A DNA stretch of 64,000 nt from Desulfocapsa sp. (GTDB taxonomy: Bacteria; Desulfobacterota; Desulfobulbia; Desulfobulbales; Desulfocapsaceae). Location: the NCBI GenBank assembly GCA_016765495.1, contig JAESPV010000027.1:62001-126000 (forward strand). The letters are read 5' to 3'. A program made the position numbers and the translations under genes. Below, in pieces: positions 7,744 to 16,352 of the stretch (positions are counted from its first letter, which is position 1; each line of letters begins with the position of its first letter). The notes under the pieces are model-generated. The model did no database searches. It saw only the letters and a list, made by a program, of their open reading frames with translations, and was not told where the DNA came from.

Positions 7744-8694
7744 TTAGATTTGCACCTCTACAATCCCAGGAGACAAAACCTTGCAGTATATCATTTTTTT
7801 TGATCCTGCGTTAATGACCCGAATAATCTGATCCTGCTTGCCGTTCATGGATGAAATTCCAGTAGCACTGAGTTGCAGGCCTTTGTTACGCAAGAGTATT
7901 TTGACCAGCTGGCCTTTTCGGATAACTGGTGGAAATTCGATTGAACTCAGATCAAGAACAACGCCTGAGCGAAGTGATCTGGTGAGTCTTTTTCCCAGCA
8001 CCTCCCTCAGATCTGTGCAGGGGGAACGAAGTTTCCCAAGATCTTTCGTTTGCAACTGAACCATGTTCGGATGCAGGATCGATCCCCGTTTAACATTTTG
8101 CGTAAGTACTGCAACGGGAGTCATGGCCTTGAGTTTGCCGCGAATAGAAATGTTTTTTACGATTGTACCGTCAACTTTATAAATAAGTGTAAATCTCCGG
8201 CTTCCAATAACATCAGGATTAGCCGGTATAACATCTATTTCGACTGCCCCTGTCGGGATAGTAAATGGGAGTGGAAGCTCGTGCGGTACAAAACTGTAAT
8301 CTGCACGGGGGAGATCATCGCTTTTGGCAAAAAGATACTCTGTAATAGCAGCTTCAATATCCTGTGGGCCAATGGAAATCCCCAGGCGGGTAACAAGAGT
8401 AGATGGAGCACCTTCCCATGTAACCTGTGTGGTTTCGGGAATCTGCCTGAGAAGTTTGTCTTTGATACTCCCTTTGTTGACAGTTATACTTGCTCCAGCT
8501 TTTGGTGAAAATGCAATTTGTTTACTCGCCAGAGCTTTTGCAAGTGCCGAATCTTTATCAAACGCAGCTACATCAGCAAGAATTACATGAGACGCAGTAA
8601 CCTCTGCCTCTTCATGAAAGGTCACTGTCAGGGCAAAACAGGAACCTTGCAGAACAGGGAATACAAATAGGAACGAGAGAAGAAACCTAAGCAT
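7744..8694 (-). CDS. flgA: P-ring assembly chaperone FlgA
   Basis: FlgA is a periplasmic chaperone for P-ring formation. The signal peptide covers about residues 1-22 (MLRFLLSFLFVFPVLQGSCF). The C-terminal SAF-type domain contains VLTQNVKRGSILHPNMVQLQ and ends with GQLVKILLRNKGLQL and a final IRVINAGSKKMIYCKV block, which are family features. At 316 residues it is longer than the enteric protein (about 219). Its N-terminus and residues 96-131 recur in the chimeric gene at 10596. It follows flgG by 3 nt. Confidence 0.92.
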   Translation of the reverse strand: MLRFLLSFLFVFPVLQGSCFALTVTFHEEAEVTASHVILADVAAFDKDSALAKALASKQIAFSPKAGASITVNKGSIKDKLLRQIPETTQVTWEGAPSTLVTRLGISIGPQDIEAAITEYLFAKSDDLPRADYSFVPHELPLPFTIPTGAVEIDVIPANPDVIGSRRFTLIYKVDGTIVKNISIRGKLKAMTPVAVLTQNVKRGSILHPNMVQLQTKDLGKLRSPCTDLREVLGKRLTRSLRSGVVLDLSSIEFPPVIRKGQLVKILLRNKGLQLSATGISSMNGKQDQIIRVINAGSKKMIYCKVLSPGIVEVQI

Positions 8695-8697
8695 AAG

Positions 8698-9483
8698 TTA
8701 CACCATATTGTTTGTGGTTTGCATCATTTCATCCGACGTCTGAATAGTCTTTGAGTTTATTTCATAGGCGCGCTGAGTGGTGATCATTGTAGCCATCTCT
8801 TCAACAATATTGACATTTGATCCTTCAATAAAGCTCTGCAGTAAAAGCCCGTAGCCATCATCACCGGGAGTGCCTGCCTGGGGAGTCCCGGATGCATCGG
8901 TATCTCTGAATAGATTTCGTCCAACGGCAAGAAGGCCGCCATTGTTTGTGAACGTGACTGTTTCAAAATTCCCAATCTCCGTACTTGATGTGTCATCACC
9001 AATTATTGCACTGACAACGCCTGTTTCACTGATGGTAATTTGTCTGGAGCCATCGGGAATGGTGATTCCGGGTGTGATGGGGTATCCATCGGATGTGGTT
9101 ACTCTGCCATCCCCATCCCGTTTAAAGGCCCCTGCCCGGGTATAAGCTGTTTCACCGTTTGGCAGCTCAACCTGATAAAAACCAGCACCTTCTATGGCTA
9201 CATCAAGTTCATTGCCGGTCTGGATAAGATCGCCCTGCGTAAAAAGTTTTTGTACAGCGGCCGGGCGAACTCCCAGGCCAACCTGGATGCCTGTTGGAGA
9301 TTCGGTGTCAACAGAAGACTGGGAACCCGGAACCCGCATGATCTGGTACATGAGATCCTGAAAATCAGCGCGACTCTTTTTAAATCCGGTGGTTGAAACA
9401 TTGGCAAGATTGTTCGCAATAACATCAAGATTCAACTGTTGAGCGTTCATGCCGGTGGTGCCGGTCCAAAGTGATCGTATCAT
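8698..9483 (-). CDS. flgG: Distal rod protein FlgG
   Basis: FlgG builds the distal rod. It begins MIRSLWTGTTGMNAQQLNLD followed by NNLANVSTTGFKKSRADFQD, and ends EINSKTIQTSDEMMQTTNNM, both diagnostic of FlgG. I start at 9483 because AAAGGACTC lies immediately upstream; this gives 261 residues, the family length. A longer reading to 9534 adds an unconserved leader. The last 14 codons recur as a remnant at 11281-11323. The 137-bp gap to flgF is unusually long for this cluster. Confidence 0.95.
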   Translation of the reverse strand: MIRSLWTGTTGMNAQQLNLDVIANNLANVSTTGFKKSRADFQDLMYQIMRVPGSQSSVDTESPTGIQVGLGVRPAAVQKLFTQGDLIQTGNELDVAIEGAGFYQVELPNGETAYTRAGAFKRDGDGRVTTSDGYPITPGITIPDGSRQITISETGVVSAIIGDDTSSTEIGNFETVTFTNNGGLLAVGRNLFRDTDASGTPQAGTPGDDGYGLLLQSFIEGSNVNIVEEMATMITTQRAYEINSKTIQTSDEMMQTTNNMV

Positions 9484-9620
9484 GAGAGTCCTTTTTTTGT
9501 GGTGTTTCAGTATTCCCCAAGAGGCGGGAAGCATTTTTGTATGTATTGGAAAAGTGAAATTTCTGTGAGGATTCTTCCTATGTTGCTCGTCAGTTACCCA
9601 ATACCGAGAACCGATTACGT

Positions 9621-10370
9621 TTATCCAACGGTTCCAAGTTCATCCTGTTTCTGGCCAAGAGTAGAATATGCTTTGATAACTTTTTGATAACTTTCAAATG
9701 TGCGTGTACTTTCAATCATTAAGGCCATTTCTTCGGTTATATTAACGTTTGATACTTCAAGGCTGGAAATGGCAAGGCTAGGTTCTTCTGTGAGAATTTC
9801 CTGTCCAGCCTCTTTTAAGGAAAAGAGAGTGTCAGATTCTCGCTTCAGGTTTTTATTGTCATTTATTGTATAAACAGCGATTGTTCCAATAACCTCACGA
9901 GTTCCGTCAAGGGAAAGAATGGAGACTTCTCCAAGGCTGTTTACGGAAATTTTTGAAGTGTCGGTATCCGGTATGAGTATTGGTGCATTACCATTATCGA
10001 GTACCGGCATATTGTTGCCGGTTAAAAGAGTGCCATCCTGGTCTGTGTGAAAGTCGCCTCGTCTCGTGTATTTCATTCCATCCTGGCTCTGCACTTTGAA
10101 AAAACCATCGCCATGAATGGCCATATCAAGCGGATTGCCTGTTCCCTTGATAGGGCCTTCTGTAAACTCTGTGAAGTTTTCTCGTACCCGGCTGTAATTG
10201 ATGCCATTGGCCTGCTTTGTTTGCTGTTCTCCTCGAAGGAGAGACTCAAAACTCATTCTGGTCTTTTTGTACCCAATGGTATTTACGTTGGCTAAATTTG
10301 TTGCAATGTTGGCCAGTCGTTGCTCTCTGGATATGGCTCCTGCCAGTGCACTGTATTTTCCTGATCCCAT
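9621..10370 (-). CDS. flgF: Proximal rod protein FlgF
   Basis: This rod protein of 249 residues carries the rod/hook N-terminal motif (NIATNLANVNTIGYKKTRMS) and ends with the matching C-terminal helix (ALMIESTRTFESYQKVIKAY). The mid-section NPLDMAIHGDGFFKVQS is typical of FlgF/FlgG. It is the first gene of the flgF-flgG-flgA-flgH-flgI-flgJ run and has a sigma-28-like site 54 nt upstream. This is unexpected, because rod genes are usually early or middle genes. Confidence 0.92.
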   Translation of the reverse strand: MGSGKYSALAGAISREQRLANIATNLANVNTIGYKKTRMSFESLLRGEQQTKQANGINYSRVRENFTEFTEGPIKGTGNPLDMAIHGDGFFKVQSQDGMKYTRRGDFHTDQDGTLLTGNNMPVLDNGNAPILIPDTDTSKISVNSLGEVSILSLDGTREVIGTIAVYTINDNKNLKRESDTLFSLKEAGQEILTEEPSLAISSLEVSNVNITEEMALMIESTRTFESYQKVIKAYSTLGQKQDELGTVG

Positions 10371-10423
10371 GGTGTTGTAAAAAGGTGTTAGAGTTGTATT
10401 GAGTGTATTTGTCTTCTCTTTAC

Positions 10424-10451
10424 GGATCGGCTGTTTGCTGATAAACCTTTA
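10424..10451 (-). promoter_or_regulatory. Sigma-28-like promoter ahead of flgF
   Basis: The minus strand reads TAAAGGTT, 12 nt, GCCGATCC. The GCCGAT core and TAAA box match the FliA consensus, and the spacing equals that of the other candidates here. It overlaps a 16-bp repeat (10448-10463) that is also found at 48651. Confidence 0.55.
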
Positions 10452-10595
10452 GTGCCTTACTCCATAAAAGCTGTAATAAAGAACACGAATTTTAAAGAGC
10501 ATTTATGAAATTACCAACGTACACATCCCCACAAGGTACTTATCCAGCGATACTAAAAGTTTCCGACTTGTCGGGTTAGGTAAAGAAAGAATACT

Positions 10596-11273
10596 TTAGT
10601 TCTGTTTGAGCTGCTCTGCCTGTTTGCGTAAAGATGAAAGTTTAATAAGCTGAGTTATCTCGATATTTGACATTCCCAGTGCTGCTGAGATCTCGGCAGT
10701 GGCCATACCTGATTTGAACATGCTCTTTGCATATTCATAGCGCTCAGGTGGACGCTGGCTGTTTCGTTGATGTACAAAAGACGATCGTGACTTCTGGAGT
10801 TCAGTTGTCATTTCTGCATGCTGCAGATTTTTCTTAAAATGTTCTTCTCGTTCGACTATTTCAGCATTTTGAGCGAGTTTTGACTGTATTTCGTCAATAT
10901 ATCTTGCCTGTTCTGCAAGCAATGCTGATTGTTTTGATGAACGTCTTGCAAGTACAATGGAACGCCATAATATCAAGATGATAAGACTTAGAGTTAATGC
11001 AGTAAGTGAGAGTTTTTTTGCTGTTAAGAAGCCACTTTTTTGCTGGAGTGTCTCAAGGTTTTCAATTTTAGCAATGGGGTGTTCCTCACGTTTTTCCATA
11101 AGGAAATCTGCAATGGCAGTTTCAACTTTTGGTGGGCCAATGGTGATACTTTTTCGTTTAACGAAAGTGTTTGGAGTACCGTCAGTATCCTTGTTGAAAG
11201 GAGCAGTAAGGGCAAAGCATGCGGGTTGAAAGAAATTTAAAAAGAGTGTGAGGAGAAGAAGAAACCTAAACAT
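10596..11273 (-). CDS. Chimeric membrane protein: FlgA fragments plus HTH-like C-terminus
   Basis: This 225-residue protein sits between fliA and flgF. Residues 1-27 (signal peptide ending CFALT) match FlgA 1-27, and residues 33-68 match FlgA 96-131. Both share P-T-V-R and IGP, then E-AI and L-K at equivalent spacing, so about 68 residues of FlgA are missing in between. A transmembrane segment follows at about 86-106, then a coiled coil (112-165). A C-terminal segment (RYEYAKSMFKSGMATAEISA, 178-197, then LGMSNIEITQLIKL) resembles the helix-turn-helix end of DUF2802/DUF6115-type flagellar-cluster proteins. Function is unknown; the fusion is inferred from sequence comparison within the window. 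Confidence 0.75.
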   Translation of the reverse strand: MFRFLLLLTLFLNFFQPACFALTAPFNKDTDGTPNTFVKRKSITIGPPKVETAIADFLMEKREEHPIAKIENLETLQQKSGFLTAKKLSLTALTLSLIILILWRSIVLARRSSKQSALLAEQARYIDEIQSKLAQNAEIVEREEHFKKNLQHAEMTTELQKSRSSFVHQRNSQRPPERYEYAKSMFKSGMATAEISAALGMSNIEITQLIKLSSLRKQAEQLKQN

Positions 11274-11280
11274 ATATCAC

Positions 11281-11323
11281 CCCATAATGTTTGTGGTTTG
11301 TATCATTTCATCTGATTCCAGGG
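11281..11323 (-). pseudogene. Remnant of the flgG 3' end
   Basis: Translating the minus strand gives ETLESDEMIQTTNIMG and a stop. This matches the FlgG C-terminus KTIQTSDEMMQTTNNMV. It lies immediately after the fliA stop, and the flgA-like start of the chimeric gene follows within 10 nt, just as flgA follows flgG at 8694-8700. It is therefore the leftover of a duplicated flgG-flgA junction. Confidence 0.8.
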
Positions 11324-11325
11324 TC

Positions 11326-12057
11326 TCAATCAACATTGTTTTGTACCTTTGTTTTCAATTTAATCAATGCCTGGCTATGAAGTTGTGAAACACGACCTTC
11401 TGAGACTTCGAGAATTTCAGCAATTTCTTTCTGAGTGAGTTCCTCGTAATAGTAAAGTGAAATAACAAGTTTTTCTTTTTTTGAAAGTTGTTCAAGTATT
11501 TCTGCTATTACGTGAGTCAGTTCATGTTGTTCGAAGATGTTTACCGGCGAGGCACTTTTATGGGTGTCTATCAGGGCGTCCTGGAAAGATCTCCCGGTAT
11601 CTGAATGATCCAGAGTTTCATTTAAGCTGACACACCCCAGATGACTGACCTGACCAAGTAATTGCTGATAGTTTTCCAACGACAGTTCAAGCTTTTCTGC
11701 CATTTCCTGTTCATCTGGTAAGCGGCCAAGTTTTCTTTCAAGTTCTGTCATACACCTGTTAAGGTTGGTCTGCTTTTCTCTCAGAGATCTTGAAAACCAG
11801 TCAAGTTTTCTCATCTCATCAAGGATTGCGCCACGGACTCGGTATTCAGCAAATGTTTTAAATTTAATCTTTTTTTCAGGTTGGAACTTGTTGGCGGCAT
11901 CTATTAGACCCATCATCCCGGCACTTCGTATATCATCACGGTTCATAAAGGCTGGAACCTGGGTTACCATCCTTCCTGCTATAATATCAACAAGAGCGAG
12001 ATGTTCTGTGATAAGAGTTGATCGATCTTCCGGGAGATGGTGTTGAGTGTAGGGCAT
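11326..12057 (-). CDS. fliA: Flagellar sigma factor FliA (sigma-28)
   Basis: This is the sigma factor for late flagellar genes. All parts of the 243-residue family are present: region 2 (DDIRSAGMMGLIDAANKFQP, then FKTFAEYRVRGAILDEMRKL), region 3 (LPDEQEMAEKLELSLENYQQ) and region 4 (ISLYYYEELTQKEIAEILEV, then SEGRVSQLHSQAL). It is 3 nt after flhG. FlgM at 4472 is its antagonist, and the sigma-28-like sites at 478, 5443, 10424, 38946 and 42943 are likely targets. Confidence 0.97.
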   Translation of the reverse strand: MPYTQHHLPEDRSTLITEHLALVDIIAGRMVTQVPAFMNRDDIRSAGMMGLIDAANKFQPEKKIKFKTFAEYRVRGAILDEMRKLDWFSRSLREKQTNLNRCMTELERKLGRLPDEQEMAEKLELSLENYQQLLGQVSHLGCVSLNETLDHSDTGRSFQDALIDTHKSASPVNIFEQHELTHVIAEILEQLSKKEKLVISLYYYEELTQKEIAEILEVSEGRVSQLHSQALIKLKTKVQNNVD

Positions 12058-12060
12058 CGT

Positions 12061-12960
12061 TTATCCTCTTCCACCTATATCGAGGAGCTTTTTCCAGAAA
12101 AACTGAACTCCTCCTTTTGGGGTTGATACTGGTTGTTCTGAACAGATGGTTACTGAAAGTGAATGAAATGCGGTTGATATTTTAGATGAGGGATACAAAT
12201 CGACTATGACGCGTTGTTTTCGAATGGCATCTGTCATCTGTTTATCAGCCGGGATAGATCCTAAAAAGTCAATGGAGATGTCAAGATACCGATTGGACAC
12301 CATTGTCAGCTTTCGATATACATCAAGTGCTTCATTCTCGTGCTGTATTTGGTTAACCACAAGGTTAAAACGTTTTTCATGGTATTGAGTTGAAAGGAGT
12401 TTCATCAAGGCGTAGGCATCTGTTATTGCAGTTGGATCGGGAGTTGTAACAACAATAATTTCCTGGGCTGCTGTGTTGAAATAGGTAACATTTTCAGAAA
12501 TGCCAGCTTCTGTGTCGATAAGTACAAAGTCAAATTGGTTATGCATTTGATCAAGCCCATCGAGAAGCTTGAGCTTTTGTTTGGAATCGAGCCTGGTGAA
12601 ATTTTGAACACCAGAGCCAGCTGGAAGAATCTTTATTCCATATGGGCCATCTGCCAGAATAGAGCCCAGATCCATGTCTCCTGCAAAAAAATGATTGAGG
12701 TTGTAGCGGGGAGCAAGGCCAAAAACCACATCAATATTGGCAAGGCCAAGATCAGCATCAAGTATGAGTACTTTTTTACCCATCTTGGCCATGGCTGTAG
12801 CTGTATTTGCAACGACTGCTGTTTTACCAACACCACCTTTACCGCTTGTTATGGAAAAGACTCGTGTGGGAGATTCTTGTGTGTCTGTTGATCGTGTCGT
12901 ATCTTCCATATTTCTCAGAGTTCCTGCTTGATCCTGTTTAGCAGAATATAAATTATTCAT
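12061..12960 (-). CDS. flhG: MinD-like ATPase FlhG (FleN/YlxH)
   Basis: FlhG limits flagellar number and works with FlhF. The 299-residue protein has the deviant Walker A of the MinD/ParA family (SGKGGVGKTAVVANTA), the LDADLGLANIDVVFG block and DTEAG in Walker B. A short N-terminal extension (MNNLYSAKQDQAGTLRNME) could contact the GTPase FlhF, as the DQA(G)xLR motif does in other FlhG proteins. It overlaps flhF by 8 nt. Confidence 0.95.
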   Translation of the reverse strand: MNNLYSAKQDQAGTLRNMEDTTRSTDTQESPTRVFSITSGKGGVGKTAVVANTATAMAKMGKKVLILDADLGLANIDVVFGLAPRYNLNHFFAGDMDLGSILADGPYGIKILPAGSGVQNFTRLDSKQKLKLLDGLDQMHNQFDFVLIDTEAGISENVTYFNTAAQEIIVVTTPDPTAITDAYALMKLLSTQYHEKRFNLVVNQIQHENEALDVYRKLTMVSNRYLDISIDFLGSIPADKQMTDAIRKQRVIVDLYPSSKISTAFHSLSVTICSEQPVSTPKGGVQFFWKKLLDIGGRG

Positions 12961-14257
12961 ATACTAATCCTTTACCGGGTGACATGATAAGCTGAGACAG
13001 GGTTTCTTTGTTTGCTTCCATGATATCCTCAGGGACTCTTTGTCCATTGGTTATATAAGAAAAAGGTATTTCTTCCTGGACCTGGATGTCGAGTAGTAGT
13101 CCAAGACTTGTACATTCGTCAGTTTTTGTAATAATAGTGTTGTCTATTCCAAGAACCGAGAAGCGCTGCATTGCGTTAAACAGTTCATTCTCACGGGTAG
13201 TGGCTGAAAGAACCAGGTGTTTTTTAATGGAAAAGTCAGGGCGAAGAAAAGAAGCCAACTCGTTTATGGATAGTTCGTCCTGGGGGCTGCGTCCTGCAGT
13301 ATCAATAAGAACAAGATCTTTCTCGCGAAAGTTTAGTAATGCATTTTCAAGTTGTTCAGGACTTAAAACAACCTCGACAGGTATGTTCATAATATCTCCA
13401 TAGACCTTCAGTTGCTCAACAGCAGCAATCCTATAAGTATCAATGGTAATGAAACCAATATTTGGTGAGTGCTTGACGAGGAAACGGGCAGCAATTTTTG
13501 CAAGTGTGGTTGTCTTGCCAACGCCTGTCGGGCCAACAAGAGCAACACGATGTTGCCTTTTTACATCTTTAAAAATATCTGTGTTGACCTGAATCCGTTC
13601 CTGAATAGTTTCTGCAACGTACTGTTGTTGTTTGAATGGATCTGACAGCTCTTCAAGGGTGAGAGATTCTTTCGCAAAAGTTGATATCGTCTGGGCGGTA
13701 TCTGGGCTGATGCCATAATCAAGGAGTCGTTGGTGCAATGATCTCAGTGAACTCTCACTGGCTACCGAGGATGGATCTGATCCTGGAGGTGCAGTGGGGG
13801 ATCGATTTGAGGTGTTGAGGCGGAGCATTTCCTGACCAAGGTTTTTGATCATTCCTTTGAGCTCACTCACTTCAATTTGTAGATCTGTTTGATCTTCAGT
13901 CTTCGGAGGTTGAGTTCGAATCGGGACAACGGGCATCACTTCCTGATCAGCTGAAGTAGTGCGACGGTTTAACTGTAAGGATGAGTTGTACGTGAGGGGT
14001 GTTTCGTCCTGTTTTTTGTCGTCGGTGGTGGCGATGGCAGGTTTGTGCTTGATTGGTTTAGCAACGGAGGTTCCCCCTTTATGTGGCCACATGGAATCAA
14101 CTGCAGCGGTGATTTCAATGTATTTTTTACCAAGCATCCCTAATTTTCCGGAGCGTATGGTTTTCGTTGATAAAATCAGGGCATCAGGCCCTAATTCATC
14201 TTTAACCATTTTAAGGCCGGAGGCGAGATCTTGAGATTCAAAGATTCTAACTTGCAT
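12953..14257 (-). CDS. flhF: SRP-type GTPase FlhF
   Basis: FlhF places the polar flagellum. Residues 1-150 form the basic/variable B domain, and the C-terminal NG domain has G1 VALVGPTGVGKTTTLAKIAA, then DTYRIAAVEQL, G3 DTAGRSPQD and TKTDE. Length is 434 residues. It overlaps flhA by 11 nt and flhG by 8 nt, which suggests translational coupling. Presence of both FlhF and FlhG suggests one or few polar flagella. Confidence 0.95.
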   Translation of the reverse strand: MQVRIFESQDLASGLKMVKDELGPDALILSTKTIRSGKLGMLGKKYIEITAAVDSMWPHKGGTSVAKPIKHKPAIATTDDKKQDETPLTYNSSLQLNRRTTSADQEVMPVVPIRTQPPKTEDQTDLQIEVSELKGMIKNLGQEMLRLNTSNRSPTAPPGSDPSSVASESSLRSLHQRLLDYGISPDTAQTISTFAKESLTLEELSDPFKQQQYVAETIQERIQVNTDIFKDVKRQHRVALVGPTGVGKTTTLAKIAARFLVKHSPNIGFITIDTYRIAAVEQLKVYGDIMNIPVEVVLSPEQLENALLNFREKDLVLIDTAGRSPQDELSINELASFLRPDFSIKKHLVLSATTRENELFNAMQRFSVLGIDNTIITKTDECTSLGLLLDIQVQEEIPFSYITNGQRVPEDIMEANKETLSQLIMSPGKGLVYE

Positions 14258-16352
14258 CTAAGTTCACGCTGCCAATGGATCGTATTTTGATATTTGGAAG
14301 AATCTCGTTGTGGGAGATAACAACCAGTTGCGGGTAGTATCGTTCTGTCAGTTTTCTCACATGGGGGCGTATTTGCGGCGCAGCAAGCAGGGTTGGGCGT
14401 TGTCCACCTTCAAAAAGTGGTATTGCCTCGCCTATGGAATCGAGAATAAGTTGGGCTTTTGCCGGGTCAATCGCAAGAAAACTTCCTGTCTCTTTATGTT
14501 GTATCGATTGCGCGATCTCTTCTTCAACGTTTTTTGCCAGAGAAATGAGGGGAATAACATTATTAACTGCAAGGTCGTGGCTGATAGTTCTGGCCAATGC
14601 GTGGCGTACATATTCTGTGAGTATGTCAGTGTCTTTTGTAACAGGAACCCAATCAGCCATGGATTCGAGAATGGTGCGTAAATCCCGAATGGAAACACCC
14701 TCCGCAAGCAGGTTCTGCAGGATACGCATAATGGTTCCAAGATTAAGAACGTTGGGAACCAGTTCTTCAACAAGTTTTGGATATGTTTTGGCAAGGTTGT
14801 CAATAAGGTTTTGCACTTCCTGTCTGCCGATCAGTTCATGGGCATGTTGTTTGATTATTTCTGAAATATGAGTGGCCATGACCGTTGTACAATCAACTAC
14901 AGTGTATCCGGCAATCTGAGCACGTTCTTTTTTGTCTTCAGTGATCCAGATTGCCGGCAGGCCGAATGCTGGTTCTTCAGTGGCAACACCCTTGATCTTT
15001 TCCGTAACCATGCCGGGATCCATGGCCATGAAGTGGCCTGGGAGCATTTCGGCACTTGCAATCTCAACGCCCTTTAAAGCAAGGACATACTGATTGGGGG
15101 TGAGTTGAAGATTGTCTTTAATGTGAACCGGTGGAACAATAAAACCATTATTGGATGCAAACTGCCTGCGAATAGACTGGATACGGACAAGCAATTCGCC
15201 ATCTTGTGCTGCGTCAACAAAGGGTATAAGGCCGTAACCGACCTCAAGTTGCAGGAGCTCAACATTGAGAAGCTCTTCGTAGTTTTCTTCCTTTTTGGGT
15301 AATGGCTCAGTTGCCGCTACTGCATCTTTTTCTTTCTGCTGCTCAAGAAGTTTCTTGGATTTGTCTAATTGATAGGCGGTAAAAGCAAGCGCCATGGAAA
15401 GCAGGAGAAATGGGATGAATGGCAGGCCGGGTATGAGTGCCATTACGATAAGGATTAGGGAAACAAGCCAGAAGGCTGTTGAGTATCTACTGAACTGTGT
15501 CTTTATATCCGAACCAAAATCCTTGTCACCTGTGGAGCGTGTTACTAGAAGTCCTGCCGCAGTTGAGATGATAAGGGCCGGGATCTGACCAACAAGGCCG
15601 TCGCCCACCGTAAGGATTGTGTAGTTAGCTGCAGCCTCAGCCATGGGCATTCCTTTTTGCAGCACGCCGATGATGAAACCGGCCCCGATATTGACAAGGG
15701 TGATAATGATACCTGCAATGGCATCTCCCTTTACAAATTTAGAAGCACCGTCCATGGCGCCATGGAAGTTTGCCTCATTGCTGATCTCTTCTCTACGGGT
15801 TCTTGCAGTATCCTCATCGATGAGTCCGGCATTCAGGTCGGCGTCGATGGCCATCTGTTTGCCGGGCATGGCATCAAGGGTGAATCTTGCTGCAACTTCA
15901 GCCACGCGTCCGGCACCTTTGGTAATGACCATGAAGTTGATGAGTACGAGTATGATGAAAATAACCAGGCCAACAACGTAATTCCCGCCAACAACGAATT
16001 GTCCAAAAGATTGAATAACAGATCCGGCAGCGGCAGGTCCCTCGTGGCCTTTAATTAAAATTAAACGAGTTGAGGCTACATTGAGAGCAAGTCTGAAGAG
16101 AGTGGTCGCCAAAAGGATGGATGGAAAGATTGAAAAATCAATGGCTTTCACAGTAAAAAGGCTGATAACCAGGATGAGCAGGGCAATGGTTATGTTCATG
16201 GATAAGAACAGGTCCAGCAGCAGAGCCGGCAGGGGGATGATCATGATCATCAGGATACCAACCAGACCAAATGCGGCCATAATGTCTGCACGCTGAAGCA
16301 ATCCTCTCCATTGTATTCTGGTAAAGATATTTTTCTGGCCGGTTAATTCCAT
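14247..16352 (-). CDS. flhA: Flagellar export gate protein FlhA
   Basis: FlhA forms the nonameric export ring in the inner membrane. About eight transmembrane helices occupy residues 25-310, with the FHIPEP-type loop region (GAGRVAEVAARFTLDAMPGK QMAIDADLNAG, split here). The cytoplasmic domain follows to residue 701, the usual length. It overlaps flhB by 10 nt and flhF by 11 nt. Confidence 0.97.
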   Translation of the reverse strand: MELTGQKNIFTRIQWRGLLQRADIMAAFGLVGILMIMIIPLPALLLDLFLSMNITIALLILVISLFTVKAIDFSIFPSILLATTLFRLALNVASTRLILIKGHEGPAAAGSVIQSFGQFVVGGNYVVGLVIFIILVLINFMVITKGAGRVAEVAARFTLDAMPGKQMAIDADLNAGLIDEDTARTRREEISNEANFHGAMDGASKFVKGDAIAGIIITLVNIGAGFIIGVLQKGMPMAEAAANYTILTVGDGLVGQIPALIISTAAGLLVTRSTGDKDFGSDIKTQFSRYSTAFWLVSLILIVMALIPGLPFIPFLLLSMALAFTAYQLDKSKKLLEQQKEKDAVAATEPLPKKEENYEELLNVELLQLEVGYGLIPFVDAAQDGELLVRIQSIRRQFASNNGFIVPPVHIKDNLQLTPNQYVLALKGVEIASAEMLPGHFMAMDPGMVTEKIKGVATEEPAFGLPAIWITEDKKERAQIAGYTVVDCTTVMATHISEIIKQHAHELIGRQEVQNLIDNLAKTYPKLVEELVPNVLNLGTIMRILQNLLAEGVSIRDLRTILESMADWVPVTKDTDILTEYVRHALARTISHDLAVNNVIPLISLAKNVEEEIAQSIQHKETGSFLAIDPAKAQLILDSIGEAIPLFEGGQRPTLLAAPQIRPHVRKLTERYYPQLVVISHNEILPNIKIRSIGSVNLDAS

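Noticed and set aside
10540-10580. Terminator after the chimeric gene (CCGACTTGTCGG palindrome)
   Set aside because: The stem is only about five base pairs with almost no loop and the T tract is weak.
14310-16296. Long plus-strand reading frames opposite flhA
   Set aside because: They are frame shadows of a highly conserved gene and have no ribosome sites or recognisable domains.
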